Source: Antarcticirhabdus aurantiaca
Lineage (GTDB): Bacteria > Pseudomonadota > Alphaproteobacteria > Rhizobiales > Rhizobiaceae
DNA length: 64,000 nt
Direction: 5' to 3'
Assembly: GCF_009765365.1 (NCBI RefSeq)
Contig: NZ_VTOM01000021.1
Location: 53,364 to 117,363, forward strand
The notes beneath the pieces are model-generated. The model made no database searches, was not told where the DNA came from, and saw nothing but the letters and a program-made list of their open reading frames with translations. The position numbers and the translations under genes are program-made. Positions 45,916 to 55,649 of this stretch are shown piece by piece; position 1 is the stretch's first letter, and every line of letters starts with the position of its first letter.

Positions 45916-47322
45916 TCAGCGGATGAGGCCCATCTGCGTCGGCAGCCAGAGCGTGACGGCCGGGATGAAGGTGATCACGAGAAGCGCCAGGAAGAGCGGC
46001 ACCAGCCAGGGCAGGATCGCCATGGTCGTTCGCTCCACCGACAGCTTGGCGACGCGCGAGAGCACGAAGAGCACCATGCCGAGCGGCGGGTGGAGAAGGC
46101 CGATCATCAGGTTGAGCGTGATGATGAGGCCGAAATGCACCGGGTCGATGCCGAGCCGCTGCGCGATCGGCAGGAGGATCGGCACGATGATGGTGATCGC
46201 CGCGATGGTGTCGAGGAAGCAGCCGATGACGAGGACGAGGATGTTGACGAGGATCAGGAAGACGATCCAGTTGTCGGTGAAGCCGAGGATCGCGTCGCTC
46301 ATCAGCTGCGCCGCCTGGCTGACGGTGAGAAGCCAGGCGAAGACGGAGGCGGCGGTCACGATGAACAGCACCGAGGCCGTCGTCTCGATCGTGTCGAAGC
46401 TCGCCTTGGCGAGGCTCCGGAAGGTCATCGAGCGGTAGCGCACGAGGCCGAGGAAGAGCGACCAGATCACGGCGGCCACCGCCGCTTCCGTCGGCGTGAA
46501 CCAGCCCATGGTCATGCCGCCGATCAGGATCACCGGCGTCATCAGCGCCATGACGGCCGAGAAGTCGTAGTACCAGTCGAGCGCGACGAGGGCGACGAGC
46601 GCGATCAGCACCGCGAGGTTCAAGGACAGGCCGAGCGTCACCATGACGTAGACCGCGATCGGGAAGGCGGCGACGACCAGGATCTCGATCGAGGCGGCCA
46701 CGAGCCGGCGGATCTCGAAGGGCGCGTCCGAGCCCCAGCCCTTCTTGTAGGCGAGCCAGGCGACGGTGATCATCATCATCAGCGTCATCACGACGCCGGG
46801 GATGATGCCGGCCATGAACAGCGCGCCGATCGAGACGTTGGCCATCATGCCGTAGATCACGAAGGGCAGGGACGGCGGGAAGATCGGCCCGAGCGTCGCG
46901 GACGCCGCGGTGACGCCGACCGCGGCCTCCACGGGATAGCCGTGGTCCTTCATCGCCTTGATCTCGATCGTGCCGATGCCGGCGGCATCCGCGAGCGCCG
47001 TGCCCGACATGCCGGAGAAGATCACCGAGCCGATGATGTTCACCTGGGCGAGGCCGCCCTTCATCCAGCCGACGAGCGCGACGGCGAAGGAATAGATGCG
47101 GCCCGTGACGCCTGCGATGTTCATCAGGTTGCCGGCCAGGATGAAGAAGGGGACGGCGAGGAGCGGGAAGCTCTCGACGCCCGCGATCATGCGCTGGGCG
47201 ATGATGATGTCGGGCGCGACGCCGTAGGCGAGGAGGTAGAGGCCCGAGGCCACGAACATGGAGATCGCGACCGGCAGGCCGATCAGCATGAGAACGAGGA
47301 AGGCGCCGATGAGAAGCAGCAT
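45916..47322 (-). CDS. dctM: TRAP transporter large permease (DctM)
   Basis: A 468-residue membrane protein with about twelve hydrophobic segments, close to the usual DctM size. FSGMSGTALADAAGIGTIEIKAM and SATLGPIFPPSLPFVIYG are conserved ion/solute-site loops; FTPTEAAVAAVIWSL and LLHPPLGMVLFVLSRVA are also typical. It couples sodium entry to uptake of an organic acid delivered by DctP. The ATG lies 5 nt after the DctQ stop. Confidence 0.93.
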   Translation of the reverse strand: MLLLIGAFLVLMLIGLPVAISMFVASGLYLLAYGVAPDIIIAQRMIAGVESFPLLAVPFFILAGNLMNIAGVTGRIYSFAVALVGWMKGGLAQVNIIGSVIFSGMSGTALADAAGIGTIEIKAMKDHGYPVEAAVGVTAASATLGPIFPPSLPFVIYGMMANVSIGALFMAGIIPGVVMTLMMMITVAWLAYKKGWGSDAPFEIRRLVAASIEILVVAAFPIAVYVMVTLGLSLNLAVLIALVALVALDWYYDFSAVMALMTPVILIGGMTMGWFTPTEAAVAAVIWSLFLGLVRYRSMTFRSLAKASFDTIETTASVLFIVTAASVFAWLLTVSQAAQLMSDAILGFTDNWIVFLILVNILVLVIGCFLDTIAAITIIVPILLPIAQRLGIDPVHFGLIITLNLMIGLLHPPLGMVLFVLSRVAKLSVERTTMAILPWLVPLFLALLVITFIPAVTLWLPTQMGLIR

Positions 47323-47327
47323 GAGCG

Positions 47328-47900
47328 TCAGACTCCCAACCCGTCGAAGGCGCCGGGGCGCTCGAGCACGGAATAGCCGCGGCGCCAGTTCTTCCACGCG
47401 ACCTGGAGGGAGCGCAGGAGCATCAGCACGAAGGCCGCGAAGACGGTGTAGAAGATGATCGAGCGCGGCAGGTCGATCGTGACCATGCGCTCGCGCGAGA
47501 CGATGTTGACGTAGCGCCACAGAAGCACGCAGGCATAGGCGAAGAAGCCGATGCGGATGAGGTCGACCAGCGTCGAGAGCAGGCGGCCTACCTTGTGCGG
47601 GATGTAGTGGTAGAGGACGTCCACCTGGATGTGGCGCGACAGACGCACGCACAGGACCGCGCCGACGAAGACGACGACCACGAGGCAGTTGATCGCGATC
47701 TCCTCGGTCCAGGCCAGGCTGTTGTTGAGGACGTAGCGGGTGAAGAACTGCAGGAAGACGCAGAGCGCCATGCCCCAGAAGACGGCGAGGCCGACCCAAT
47801 CCTCCACCGCGTAGACGGACAGGTCCGGCGGCCCCTGATCCTCCTCGAAGGCCTGGGCGAGCTCTTCGCCGGTGACGGGCGTGTGCGGGTTTGCGGACAT
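47328..47900 (-). CDS. dctQ: TRAP transporter small permease (DctQ)
   Basis: A 190-residue membrane protein with four hydrophobic segments: VGLAVFWGMALCVFLQF, INCLVVVVFVGAVLCV, LIRIGFFAYACVLLW and IIFYTVFAAFVLMLL. NSLAWTEEIA in the first loop is the DctQ-family landmark. It forms the membrane complex with DctM. The N-terminal 35 residues are acidic and cytosolic. It is 113 nt after dctP. Confidence 0.9.
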   Translation of the reverse strand: MSANPHTPVTGEELAQAFEEDQGPPDLSVYAVEDWVGLAVFWGMALCVFLQFFTRYVLNNSLAWTEEIAINCLVVVVFVGAVLCVRLSRHIQVDVLYHYIPHKVGRLLSTLVDLIRIGFFAYACVLLWRYVNIVSRERMVTIDLPRSIIFYTVFAAFVLMLLRSLQVAWKNWRRGYSVLERPGAFDGLGV

Positions 47901-48013
47901 GACGGATCTCCCGCGGGCGGCGCGTGGCCGTCCGTCAACGATGGCTGGAGAAGGGGCGGGGCGAGGATCGGCCGGCGGTTCGACTGCCGGCCGATCGCTA
48001 TTATGAAGCCGAC

Positions 48014-49000
48014 TTACTGGATCGCGCGGATCGCGTCGTAGTCTTCCTGGCGGTAGCCGTACTTGTCGAGCGGCGCATTCTCCTGGACCGCCTTCTCGAA
48101 GCTCGGCTTGTCGACCTCCGACACGTCGATGCCCTGCTTGCGGAAGGTGTCGACGAGGGCGGCCTCGCGCTCCTGGACGATCTTGGTGGCGCGGGTGGCC
48201 GCCTCCTGCATCACCTCGGTGAAGATGGCTTTGTCCTCGTCGGAGAGCGAGGCCCAGCGGCTCTGCGAGACGATCGTGTTGAGGTGGTCGGTGATGTGGC
48301 CGGTCAGCGCGATGTGCGACTGCACCTCGTAGAACTTCTTGGCCTCGATCGTGGTCAGCGGGTTCTCCTGCGCCTCGACCGTGCCGTTCTGGAGGGCGAG
48401 GTAGACTTCCGCGAAGGCGATCGGCGCGGTGTTGGCGCCGCAGGCCTGGGGCATGGCGAGATAGGCCGGCACGTCGGGCACGCGCATCTTCACGCCGTTG
48501 AGGTCGGCGCAGGTCTTCACCGGCTTGTTCGCCGTGGTGTGGCGCGTGCCGTAATAGGTGACCGCCACGATGTGGTGGCCGGACTCTTCCTCGTAGCCCG
48601 CCGCCAGCGCCTTGAAGACGTCGCTCTTGGTATAGGCGAGGAGGTGCTCGGGGTTGCGGAAGATGTAGGGATAGTAGGTCACGCCGATCGGCGCGAACTC
48701 GCGCGCGGCGAACGACGAGCCCGAGATGATGATGTCGACGGTGCCGAGCGTCAGGCCCTGGTTGATGTCGGCTTCCTTGCCGAGCTGCGAGGCCGGGTAG
48801 ACCTGGATCTCGTAGCGCCCGTCGGTGCGCTTCTTGATCTCTTCGGCCGCCCAGAGCGATTCCGTGTGGAACGGCTCGGTGACCTCGTAGACGTGGGCCC
48901 AGGACAGCTTGGTCTGGGCGAGCGCCGCCGGCGCGCCCAGGGCGGCGGTGGCGGTCAGCGCGGCGAACGCGCTGATGAGGGTGCGTCGTGCGAGTTTCAT
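48014..49000 (-). CDS. dctP: TRAP transporter substrate-binding protein (DctP)
   Basis: A 328-residue periplasmic binding protein with a Sec signal peptide (residues 1-28, cleavage near ALA-QT). Motifs are HTESLWAAEEIKKRTDGRYEIQVYP, LGKEADINQGL, MRVPDVPAY, the organic-acid-binding region of TRAP binding proteins with its conserved Arg, and GTVEAQENPLTTI. A substrate carboxylate is expected. The ATG overlaps the stop of the upstream GntR gene, so regulator and transporter are coupled. Confidence 0.93.
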   Translation of the reverse strand: MKLARRTLISAFAALTATAALGAPAALAQTKLSWAHVYEVTEPFHTESLWAAEEIKKRTDGRYEIQVYPASQLGKEADINQGLTLGTVDIIISGSSFAAREFAPIGVTYYPYIFRNPEHLLAYTKSDVFKALAAGYEEESGHHIVAVTYYGTRHTTANKPVKTCADLNGVKMRVPDVPAYLAMPQACGANTAPIAFAEVYLALQNGTVEAQENPLTTIEAKKFYEVQSHIALTGHITDHLNTIVSQSRWASLSDEDKAIFTEVMQEAATRATKIVQEREAALVDTFRKQGIDVSEVDKPSFEKAVQENAPLDKYGYRQEDYDAIRAIQ

Positions 49001-49758
49001 GCGGTTTCCTCCCGTTGCTTTCTTGATTTGGAACGCTTGGGCTCGTTGCCCGCGCCCTCGGCGTCTCCCTCGCCGAAACCGATCTGGAACCGCTTCTGCG
49101 ATTCCTGAAGATGATGCCGCATCGCCGCTTCCGCGGCCGCCGCGTTTCCGCTGGCGATCGCGTCGCGCACCGCCCGGTGCTCGGCATGGGCGAGGCGCCA
49201 GCTCGCGTCGTTCTCGAAGTACCGCGACAGGCGCTCGAAATAGGGGGTCATGCGCTGGTCGAAGAGCTCGCCCACGAAGCGCACGAGAACGGCGTTGCCG
49301 AGAATGCCGGCAACGGCCACGTGAAAGGCGCGGTCGAAGCCGATCGTCTCGGCCGACGGATGCGGGCCGTTCTCCATGCGCGCCAGGACCGCGTCGAGCG
49401 CGGCGATCTCGGCGGCGCCCGCCAGGCCGGCGGCCTCGCGGGCCACCGCGCTCTCGACGATCTCGCGCGCGCCCAGGACCTCGAAGGGGCCTTCCATGCC
49501 GGCGGGCACGCTGGCCTCGGCCTGCGGGGGCTTCGCCACGTAGATGCCGGAGCCGACGCGGATGCGGATGCGCCCTTCCACCTCCAGCGCGATCAGCGCC
49601 TCGCGCACCGTCGGGCGCGAGATGCCGAGCTGCTCGGACAGTTCGCGCTCGGTCGGCAGGCGGTCGCCCACGGCGTATTCGCCGCTCTCGATTACCGAGC
49701 GCAGCTGGTCCGCGACCTGACGGTAGAGGCGACGCGGCTCGATGGCTTTGAGGGACAT
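48997..49758 (-). CDS. FadR/FCD-type GntR transcriptional regulator
   Basis: A 253-residue regulator. The N-terminal winged helix (RLPTERELSEQLGISRPTVREALIALEVEGRI, residues about 32-64) is GntR type. The C-terminal FCD domain has AFHVAVAGILGN and HAEHRAVRDAIASGN with His residues for metal and carboxylate ligand binding. Such regulators usually repress sugar-acid or organic-acid operons until the ligand binds. It is the first gene of the TRAP operon and overlaps dctP by ATGA. A matching inverted repeat lies 37 nt before its ATG. Confidence 0.92.
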   Translation of the reverse strand: MSLKAIEPRRLYRQVADQLRSVIESGEYAVGDRLPTERELSEQLGISRPTVREALIALEVEGRIRIRVGSGIYVAKPPQAEASVPAGMEGPFEVLGAREIVESAVAREAAGLAGAAEIAALDAVLARMENGPHPSAETIGFDRAFHVAVAGILGNAVLVRFVGELFDQRMTPYFERLSRYFENDASWRLAHAEHRAVRDAIASGNAAAAEAAMRHHLQESQKRFQIGFGEGDAEGAGNEPKRSKSRKQREETA

Positions 49759-49794
49759 GGTCTCGTGAGCCCCTCCCAAGGCGCCGCGACCGGC

Positions 49795-49813
49795 CAATTG
49801 ATCTGACCAATTG
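49795..49813. promoter_or_regulatory. Candidate GntR operator in front of the GntR-dctPQM operon
   Basis: An inverted repeat CAATTG-N7-CAATTG whose core on the - strand reads TTGGTCAGATCAA, which fits the FadR-family pattern TGGT-N3-ACCA in loose form. It lies 37 nt upstream of the regulator's start codon. A possible promoter (TTGACG, 17 nt, AAGAGT on the - strand, 49848-49820) ends just before it, so binding would block transcription. This suggests autoregulation. Confidence 0.6.
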
Positions 49814-49889
49814 ACCGGCACTCTTCCCGAAGTCGTGATCGGCGTCAAGACGTCAGCGAGCCTGACCTTTCGAAAACCGCGCCCGCTCC

Positions 49890-50924
49890 TCAGCTCAGCC
49901 GCAGGAAGGCGGCCGTGTCCGGGTCGATGGGAACGCCGTTCGCCCGCCGCTCGGCCTCGACCGCCCATTCGCGGTCGCCGGGCGCGAGGATCGGGCCGGC
50001 ACCCTCGGCGGCGGGGCTCGCCCGCAGCGCGTCGAGATAGGCGCGCATGCCGGCCTCGAAGACGGCCGTTCCGCCGAAACGGGCGGGATCGATGGCGAGC
50101 ACGAAATGGCCCATGCCGCGCGGCGTCGCGATGTCCTGCGAGCCGACCATGGGGATGAAGGCGTGGTCGAGCGTGGCGCCCGTCAGGATGGCCGAGAACA
50201 GCGTCGCGACGCCGGCGAGCGCCGCGCCCTTGAAACCGTAATCCGCCCCGCCGAGGGGCAGGAGCATCTCCGCGGCCTGCGCGTCGCGGGTCGGCACGCC
50301 CGCCGCGTCCGCCGCGACGTTTTCCGGCAGCTCGCGCCCGAGCGAGCGGTAGAGGAGGACGCGGTTCTGCGGGATCGAGGACGTCGCCATGTCGAGGAGC
50401 CAGGGGCGGGAAGCGCCCGCGACCGGCGCGGCGAAGGCGAGCGGGTTGGTGCCGTGGAAGGCCTTGGCGCTGCCGAACAGGGCGACGATCGAATCGGCAT
50501 TGGTGGTGGCGAAGCCCACCATGCCGGCCTCGGCGATGGCACGCGCATAGGCGCCGGCCGCGCCGAAATGCGAGGAGCGGGTCGCGCCCACCGCCCCGAC
50601 GCCGCTCTCGCGGGCGATCTCCACCGCGGCCTCCGCCGCGCGATAGGCCGTGAGGTGGCCGAGCCCGTCGTCGCCGTCGAGCATCGCCGCGGCCGGGCCC
50701 GTGCGGGTGAGCTTCACGGCGGGGCGCGGATTGACGCGCCCGCCCTTCAGGACCCGGCAGTAATGGGCGACGAGGCGTGCGCCGTGGCTGTCGACGCCGA
50801 GAAGCGAGGCGTGCATCAGCGCCCTGACGCACGCCTCGACCGATTCGTCCGACGCGCCGGCCTCGCGCAAGCTTTCTTCCAGGGCGCGGGCGAGAACGCC
50901 CGCCTCGACGATGATTGGGTCCAT
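49890..50924 (-). CDS. Ldh family (malate/L-lactate-like) NAD(P)-dependent dehydrogenase
   Basis: A 344-residue Ldh2/MDH2-family oxidoreductase, unrelated to the Rossmann lactate dehydrogenases. HASLLGVDSHGARLVAHY holds the catalytic His, GLGHLTAYRAA and RSSHFGAAGAYA follow, then GTNPLAFAAPV and DMATSSI. It would reduce or oxidise a 2-keto/2-hydroxy acid. It is the last gene after the sugar ABC permeases and 58 nt behind them, so it likely serves the same substrate. Relatives act on ureidoglycolate, 2,3-diketogulonate, malate or sulfolactate; substrate not assigned. Confidence 0.85.
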   Translation of the reverse strand: MDPIIVEAGVLARALEESLREAGASDESVEACVRALMHASLLGVDSHGARLVAHYCRVLKGGRVNPRPAVKLTRTGPAAAMLDGDDGLGHLTAYRAAEAAVEIARESGVGAVGATRSSHFGAAGAYARAIAEAGMVGFATTNADSIVALFGSAKAFHGTNPLAFAAPVAGASRPWLLDMATSSIPQNRVLLYRSLGRELPENVAADAAGVPTRDAQAAEMLLPLGGADYGFKGAALAGVATLFSAILTGATLDHAFIPMVGSQDIATPRGMGHFVLAIDPARFGGTAVFEAGMRAYLDALRASPAAEGAGPILAPGDREWAVEAERRANGVPIDPDTAAFLRLS

Positions 50925-50981
50925 GCCTTCATTCCTTGCATCGCGCCCGGCCGCGAGAGGGGCCAGGCGGCGAGCAGCCTT

Positions 50982-51884
50982 CTACTCCTTCACGGCGCCC
51001 GTCATCGAGGAAACGTAATAGTCGACGAAGAAGGAGTAGAGGATCACCACAGGCAGCGAGCCGATGAGGGCGCCGGCCATCAGCGAGCCCCACTCGTAGA
51101 CGTCGCCGCGCACCAGCTCCGTCAAGACGCCGACCGGCACCGTCTTGTTCTCCGACGACTGGATGAAGGTCAGCGCGTAGATGAACTCGTTCCAGGCGAG
51201 CGTGAAGGCGAAGATGCCGGCGGAGATCAGGCCGGGCACGGCCAGCGGCAGGATCACCCGCGTCAGGATCTGCCAGCGCGTCGCCCCGTCGACCAGCGCC
51301 GATTCCTCCAGCTCGAAGGGGATCGATCGGAAGTAGCCCATCAGCAGCCAGGTGCAGAAGGGGATCAGGAAGGTCGGGTAGGTCAGGATCAGCGCGAGCC
51401 GGCTGTCGAAGATGCCGACCTGGAAGACGATGAAGGCGAGGGGAATGAAGAGGATCGAGGGCGGGATCAGGTAGGCGAGGAAGACGAGGAGCCCCGTCAC
51501 CCGCGCGCCGGTGAAGCGGATGCGCTCGATGGCATAGGCCGCGAAGACGGACGCGGCGAGCGCGATCACCGTCGAACAGACCGAGACGATCACCGTGTTC
51601 CAGAGCCAGCCGGGATAGGAGGTCTCGAAGAGGAGGTACTTGATGTGGTCGAGCGTCGGCCCGACCACCCAGAAGGGCGAGTGCGCGGCGTAGTTCGTCA
51701 ACTGGTCGTTCGGCTTCACCGCGGTGATCGCCATCCAGTAGAACGGGAACAAGAGCACGAACATGAAGCAGAACAGCGGCAGCCAGACGACGAGGATGCG
51801 CCGGGCCAGCGTGTCGTGGTGCGACATGCCGACGACGTCGTCGGTGAGGTGCCCGCCGGCGGGCTCGGAGGCGGTGGTGGACAT
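50982..51884 (-). CDS. Carbohydrate ABC transporter permease (MalG-like)
   Basis: A 300-residue permease with six hydrophobic segments. EESALVDGATRWQILTRVILPLAVPGL is the EAA loop that contacts the ATPase. An N-terminal tail of about 30 residues precedes the first helix. It pairs with the MalF-like permease upstream (23 nt gap) and, with the ATPase at 54505-55563 and the binding protein at 53111-54412, makes a complete carbohydrate importer of the CUT1 type. Confidence 0.92.
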   Translation of the reverse strand: MSTTASEPAGGHLTDDVVGMSHHDTLARRILVVWLPLFCFMFVLLFPFYWMAITAVKPNDQLTNYAAHSPFWVVGPTLDHIKYLLFETSYPGWLWNTVIVSVCSTVIALAASVFAAYAIERIRFTGARVTGLLVFLAYLIPPSILFIPLAFIVFQVGIFDSRLALILTYPTFLIPFCTWLLMGYFRSIPFELEESALVDGATRWQILTRVILPLAVPGLISAGIFAFTLAWNEFIYALTFIQSSENKTVPVGVLTELVRGDVYEWGSLMAGALIGSLPVVILYSFFVDYYVSSMTGAVKE

Positions 51885-51907
51885 GTGGCTCAACTCCGTC
51901 GGTTGCG

Positions 51908-52861
51908 TCAGTCGCTGCCGCCCTGCTGCCATTTGCGGCGTTGCAGGCCGAAGAAGCTGAAGAGGATGGCGGCGAGGAGGAAGGGCACCATGGCCACCGC
52001 GATGGCCGCGCCCTCGCCCAGCGCGCCGCCGGGAATGCCGCGCTGGAAGGACAGCGTCGCCATGAGGTGCGTCGCGTTGACCGGCCCGCCCTTGGTCAGG
52101 ACGTAGATCAGCTGGAAGTCGGTGAAGGTGAAGAGCACCGAGAAGGTCATCACGACCGCGATGATCGGGGTGAGCAGCGGCAGGGTGATGCGCCGGAAGC
52201 GCTGCCAGGACGTCGCTCCGTCCAGCGCCGCCGCCTCGTGCAGCGAGGCCGGGATGGTCTGGAGGCCGGCGAGAAGCGAGATCGCGACGAAGGGGATGCC
52301 GCGCCAGACATTGGCCGCGATGACCGAAAGCCGAGCATTCCAGGGGTCGCCCAGGAAGTTGATCGGCGCGCTGATCAGCCCCGCCTGCATCAGCACCCAG
52401 GAGATGATCGAGAACTGCGAATCGTAGATCCACCAGAAGGCCAGCGCCGACAGAACCGTCGGCACCACCCAGGGCAGCAGGATCACGGCGCGGAAGAAGG
52501 TCTTGAAGGGCAGGTTCTCGTTCAGGATGATCGCGAGCCAGAGGCCGAGCGCGAACTTCAGGATGGACGCGATCGCCGTATAGAACAGGGTGTTGAACAC
52601 CGAGAGCCAGAAGACCCGGTCGCGGAAGAGGTATTCGTAGTTCTCCAGCCCGATGAAGACGCCGGGCCGCCCAATCATCGTGTCGGTGAAGCCGAGCCAT
52701 GCCCCGAGGCCGAGGGGATAGGTGAGGAAGCAGAGCAGGAACACGGCCGCGGGCAGCATGAACAGGAGGCCGAGCCCGTTCCGGCTCTGCGACAAGCGCT
52801 CGAAGAAGGAGCCGCGGGACGCGCGCGTTGCGCGGGGCGGGGGAGCGGCGGACACGGACAT
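51908..52861 (-). CDS. Carbohydrate ABC transporter permease (MalF-like)
   Basis: A 317-residue permease with six hydrophobic segments and the EAA loop LHEAAALDGATSWQRFRRITLPLL. It is the first membrane subunit of the CUT1 importer. A GAGAGGA ribosome-binding site lies before the ATG. Between this gene and the upstream binding-protein gene is a 249-nt spacer containing three hairpins. Confidence 0.92.
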   Translation of the reverse strand: MSVSAAPPPRATRASRGSFFERLSQSRNGLGLLFMLPAAVFLLCFLTYPLGLGAWLGFTDTMIGRPGVFIGLENYEYLFRDRVFWLSVFNTLFYTAIASILKFALGLWLAIILNENLPFKTFFRAVILLPWVVPTVLSALAFWWIYDSQFSIISWVLMQAGLISAPINFLGDPWNARLSVIAANVWRGIPFVAISLLAGLQTIPASLHEAAALDGATSWQRFRRITLPLLTPIIAVVMTFSVLFTFTDFQLIYVLTKGGPVNATHLMATLSFQRGIPGGALGEGAAIAVAMVPFLLAAILFSFFGLQRRKWQQGGSD

Positions 52862-52912
52862 GGGCGATCCTCTCGCGGCAATTCTTACGGAGGCGGTACG
52901 ATGACGCTTCGC

Positions 52913-52957
52913 CCTTCTCCCGCTGGCGGGAGAAGGTGCCGGCAGGCGGATGAGGGT
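52913..52957. repeat. Dispersed palindromic repeat, copy 2
   Basis: The hairpin CCTTCTCCCGC/GCGGGAGAAGG (52913-52936) is followed by an arm reading TGCCGGCAGGCGGATGAGGG. The stretch 52927-52957 is the exact reverse complement of 16278-16308. It lies between the binding-protein and permease genes of the sugar ABC operon. Confidence 0.8.
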
Positions 52958-52996
52958 GGCTCATTGCAGACGGGGCGCTTGGCGAGGTTCTTCGCT

Positions 52997-53011
52997 GGCC
53001 GCTTCGCGGCC
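52997..53011. repeat. Short hairpin between repeat copies
   Basis: GGCCGC, loop TTC, GCGGCC: a six-base perfect stem between repeat copies 2 and 3 in the spacer of the ABC operon. Confidence 0.45.
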
Positions 53012-53014
53012 GAC

Positions 53015-53066
53015 ACCCTCACCCGCCTCGCTCCGCTCGGCACCCTCTCCCGCAAGCGGGCGAGGG
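53015..53066. repeat. Dispersed palindromic repeat, copy 3 (diverged, inverted relative to copy 2)
   Basis: ACCCTCACCCGCCT leads into a stem CCCTCTCCCGC, loop AA, GCGGGCGAGGG (53043-53066, one mismatch in eleven). The arm differs from copies 1 and 2, but the layout is the same. Copies 2 and 3 face each other, as in BIME-like clusters. Confidence 0.65.
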
Positions 53067-53110
53067 GGAGGCGCCTCATCCGATCGAGGACGAGGCACCT
53101 CGTGCAGTCG

Positions 53111-54412
53111 TCAGACCCGGTAGTACCGGTTCGCACGCCGCTCGGCGTTCGAGATCGCGTCCTCCGGCGAGGACTGGCCCGTCACCGCTTCCGCGTACAT
53201 GTCGACCAGCACGTAGTCCGCCATGACGCCCGCGGACGCCGCACCGAGCGGCCCGGCATAACCGTTCGGGCGCAGGCTCGCCGACGCCTTGGCATAGGCG
53301 GCGTGGATCGGGTTCGAGGTCCAGACCGGGTTCGATTCGAAGGCCTTCAGCGGCTGGCAGCAATAGGCGCTGGCGCCCTGGATCCAGGCGTTCATGTTGT
53401 CCGGCTGGAAGATGAACTGGAGATAGGCCTTGGCGGCTTCCGGATACTGCGTGTGGCGGAAGATCGAGATGGTCGAAGTCTGGTGCAGCTCGACCGACTC
53501 GCCGACCGGGCCGATTGGCAGGTTGGTCGAGCGCATGTCGTCGGCGATCTCCTTCATCGCCGGATCCTTCAGCGCCGCGTAGTAGACGGAGACGCCGTTC
53601 GCGGTCAGCGAGACCTGGCCGGCCAGGAAGGCGCGGTTGTTGTTGACGTCCTGCCAGCTCTCGGTGCCCGGAATGAAGGTCTTGTAGAGCTCCATCGCGT
53701 ATTTGACGGATTCCAGCGTTTCCGGGCTGTTGATGACGACGGCGCCGTTCTCGTCGACCATCCGGCCCCCATGGCTCCAGAGCAGCCAATGGGCGTAGTT
53801 GTTGCCGTCGCCGACCGCCTTGCCGTGCGGGAAGCCGGCGGGCGTGCCCTTGGCCTGGAGGCCCTTGCAGAGCTCAAGGAAGCCGGCCGTGTCCTTCGGG
53901 AACTCGGAGAAGCCGGCGGCCTTCATGTGGCTGTCGCGGTAGACCACGGCGTTGCCGATGGCGCAGAGCGGCAGGGCGATGAAGCTGTCGCCGCGCCGGG
54001 CATAGGACTCGATGCCGGGATACCAGCCGCCGTTCGCCGCGCCGATCGAGGTGCCGAGGTCGGTCACGTCGACGAGCTTGTCCGGATACTGCTGGGGATC
54101 GTCGAACCAGCTCATCACCATGTCCGGGCCGGAGCCGACGTTCGCCGCGACGGCGGCCTTCGGGCGCACGTCCTCCCAGCTTTCCTTGTCGATGCGGACC
54201 TGGACGCCCGTCGCTTCCGTGAACTTCTGGGTGATGGCGAGGAAGGCTTCCTCCTCGGCCGGCACGAAGGGCACCCAGCGCAGGAGCCGCAGCGAGGCGC
54301 CGGACTCGGGCGTGAAGGTCGGCGCGGCGCCCTGCGCGAAGGCGCGGGCCGCGAAGGGCAGCGTCAGGCCGAGACCGGCGGTGCCGGCGAGAAAGCGTCT
54401 GCGGTCGATCAT
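53111..54412 (-). CDS. Carbohydrate ABC transporter substrate-binding protein
   Basis: A 433-residue extracellular solute-binding protein of family 1. The N-terminus DRRRFLAGTAGLGLTLPFAARAFA is a strong Tat signal. The mature part has EEEAFLAITQKFTEATGVQVRI, GPDMVMSWFDDPQQYPDKL and WVPFVPA. It feeds the CUT1 importer. The neighbours LtnD, SDR and Ldh suggest a sugar acid, polyol or small sugar as substrate; which one is open. The 93-nt gap to the ATPase gene has a GGAGAGA ribosome-binding site. Confidence 0.92.
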   Translation of the reverse strand: MIDRRRFLAGTAGLGLTLPFAARAFAQGAAPTFTPESGASLRLLRWVPFVPAEEEAFLAITQKFTEATGVQVRIDKESWEDVRPKAAVAANVGSGPDMVMSWFDDPQQYPDKLVDVTDLGTSIGAANGGWYPGIESYARRGDSFIALPLCAIGNAVVYRDSHMKAAGFSEFPKDTAGFLELCKGLQAKGTPAGFPHGKAVGDGNNYAHWLLWSHGGRMVDENGAVVINSPETLESVKYAMELYKTFIPGTESWQDVNNNRAFLAGQVSLTANGVSVYYAALKDPAMKEIADDMRSTNLPIGPVGESVELHQTSTISIFRHTQYPEAAKAYLQFIFQPDNMNAWIQGASAYCCQPLKAFESNPVWTSNPIHAAYAKASASLRPNGYAGPLGAASAGVMADYVLVDMYAEAVTGQSSPEDAISNAERRANRYYRV

Positions 54413-54504
54413 GATGGTTCTCTCCTCCCAGAGGCGGAATGGGTCTTTCGTCGTCCGGGCGGGATTCCGCGGCCCGCCGGCCGTTTGGCTGGATGGTCGG
54501 GGCT

Positions 54505-55563
<1,059 letters not shown>

Positions 55564-55649
55564 GCCCGGTCATTCCTCCCGAATGATTTGCACTGCGTAT
55601 CCATGTCCCGGCCGCGGCTCTCCCGTGCCGCAGGCCGGGTGACTTTTGC

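Noticed and set aside
45727..47376. A 549-residue + strand frame opposite the TRAP permease
   Set aside because: The translation is almost entirely Asp, Glu, His and Arg, the usual antisense image of a hydrophobic membrane protein gene.
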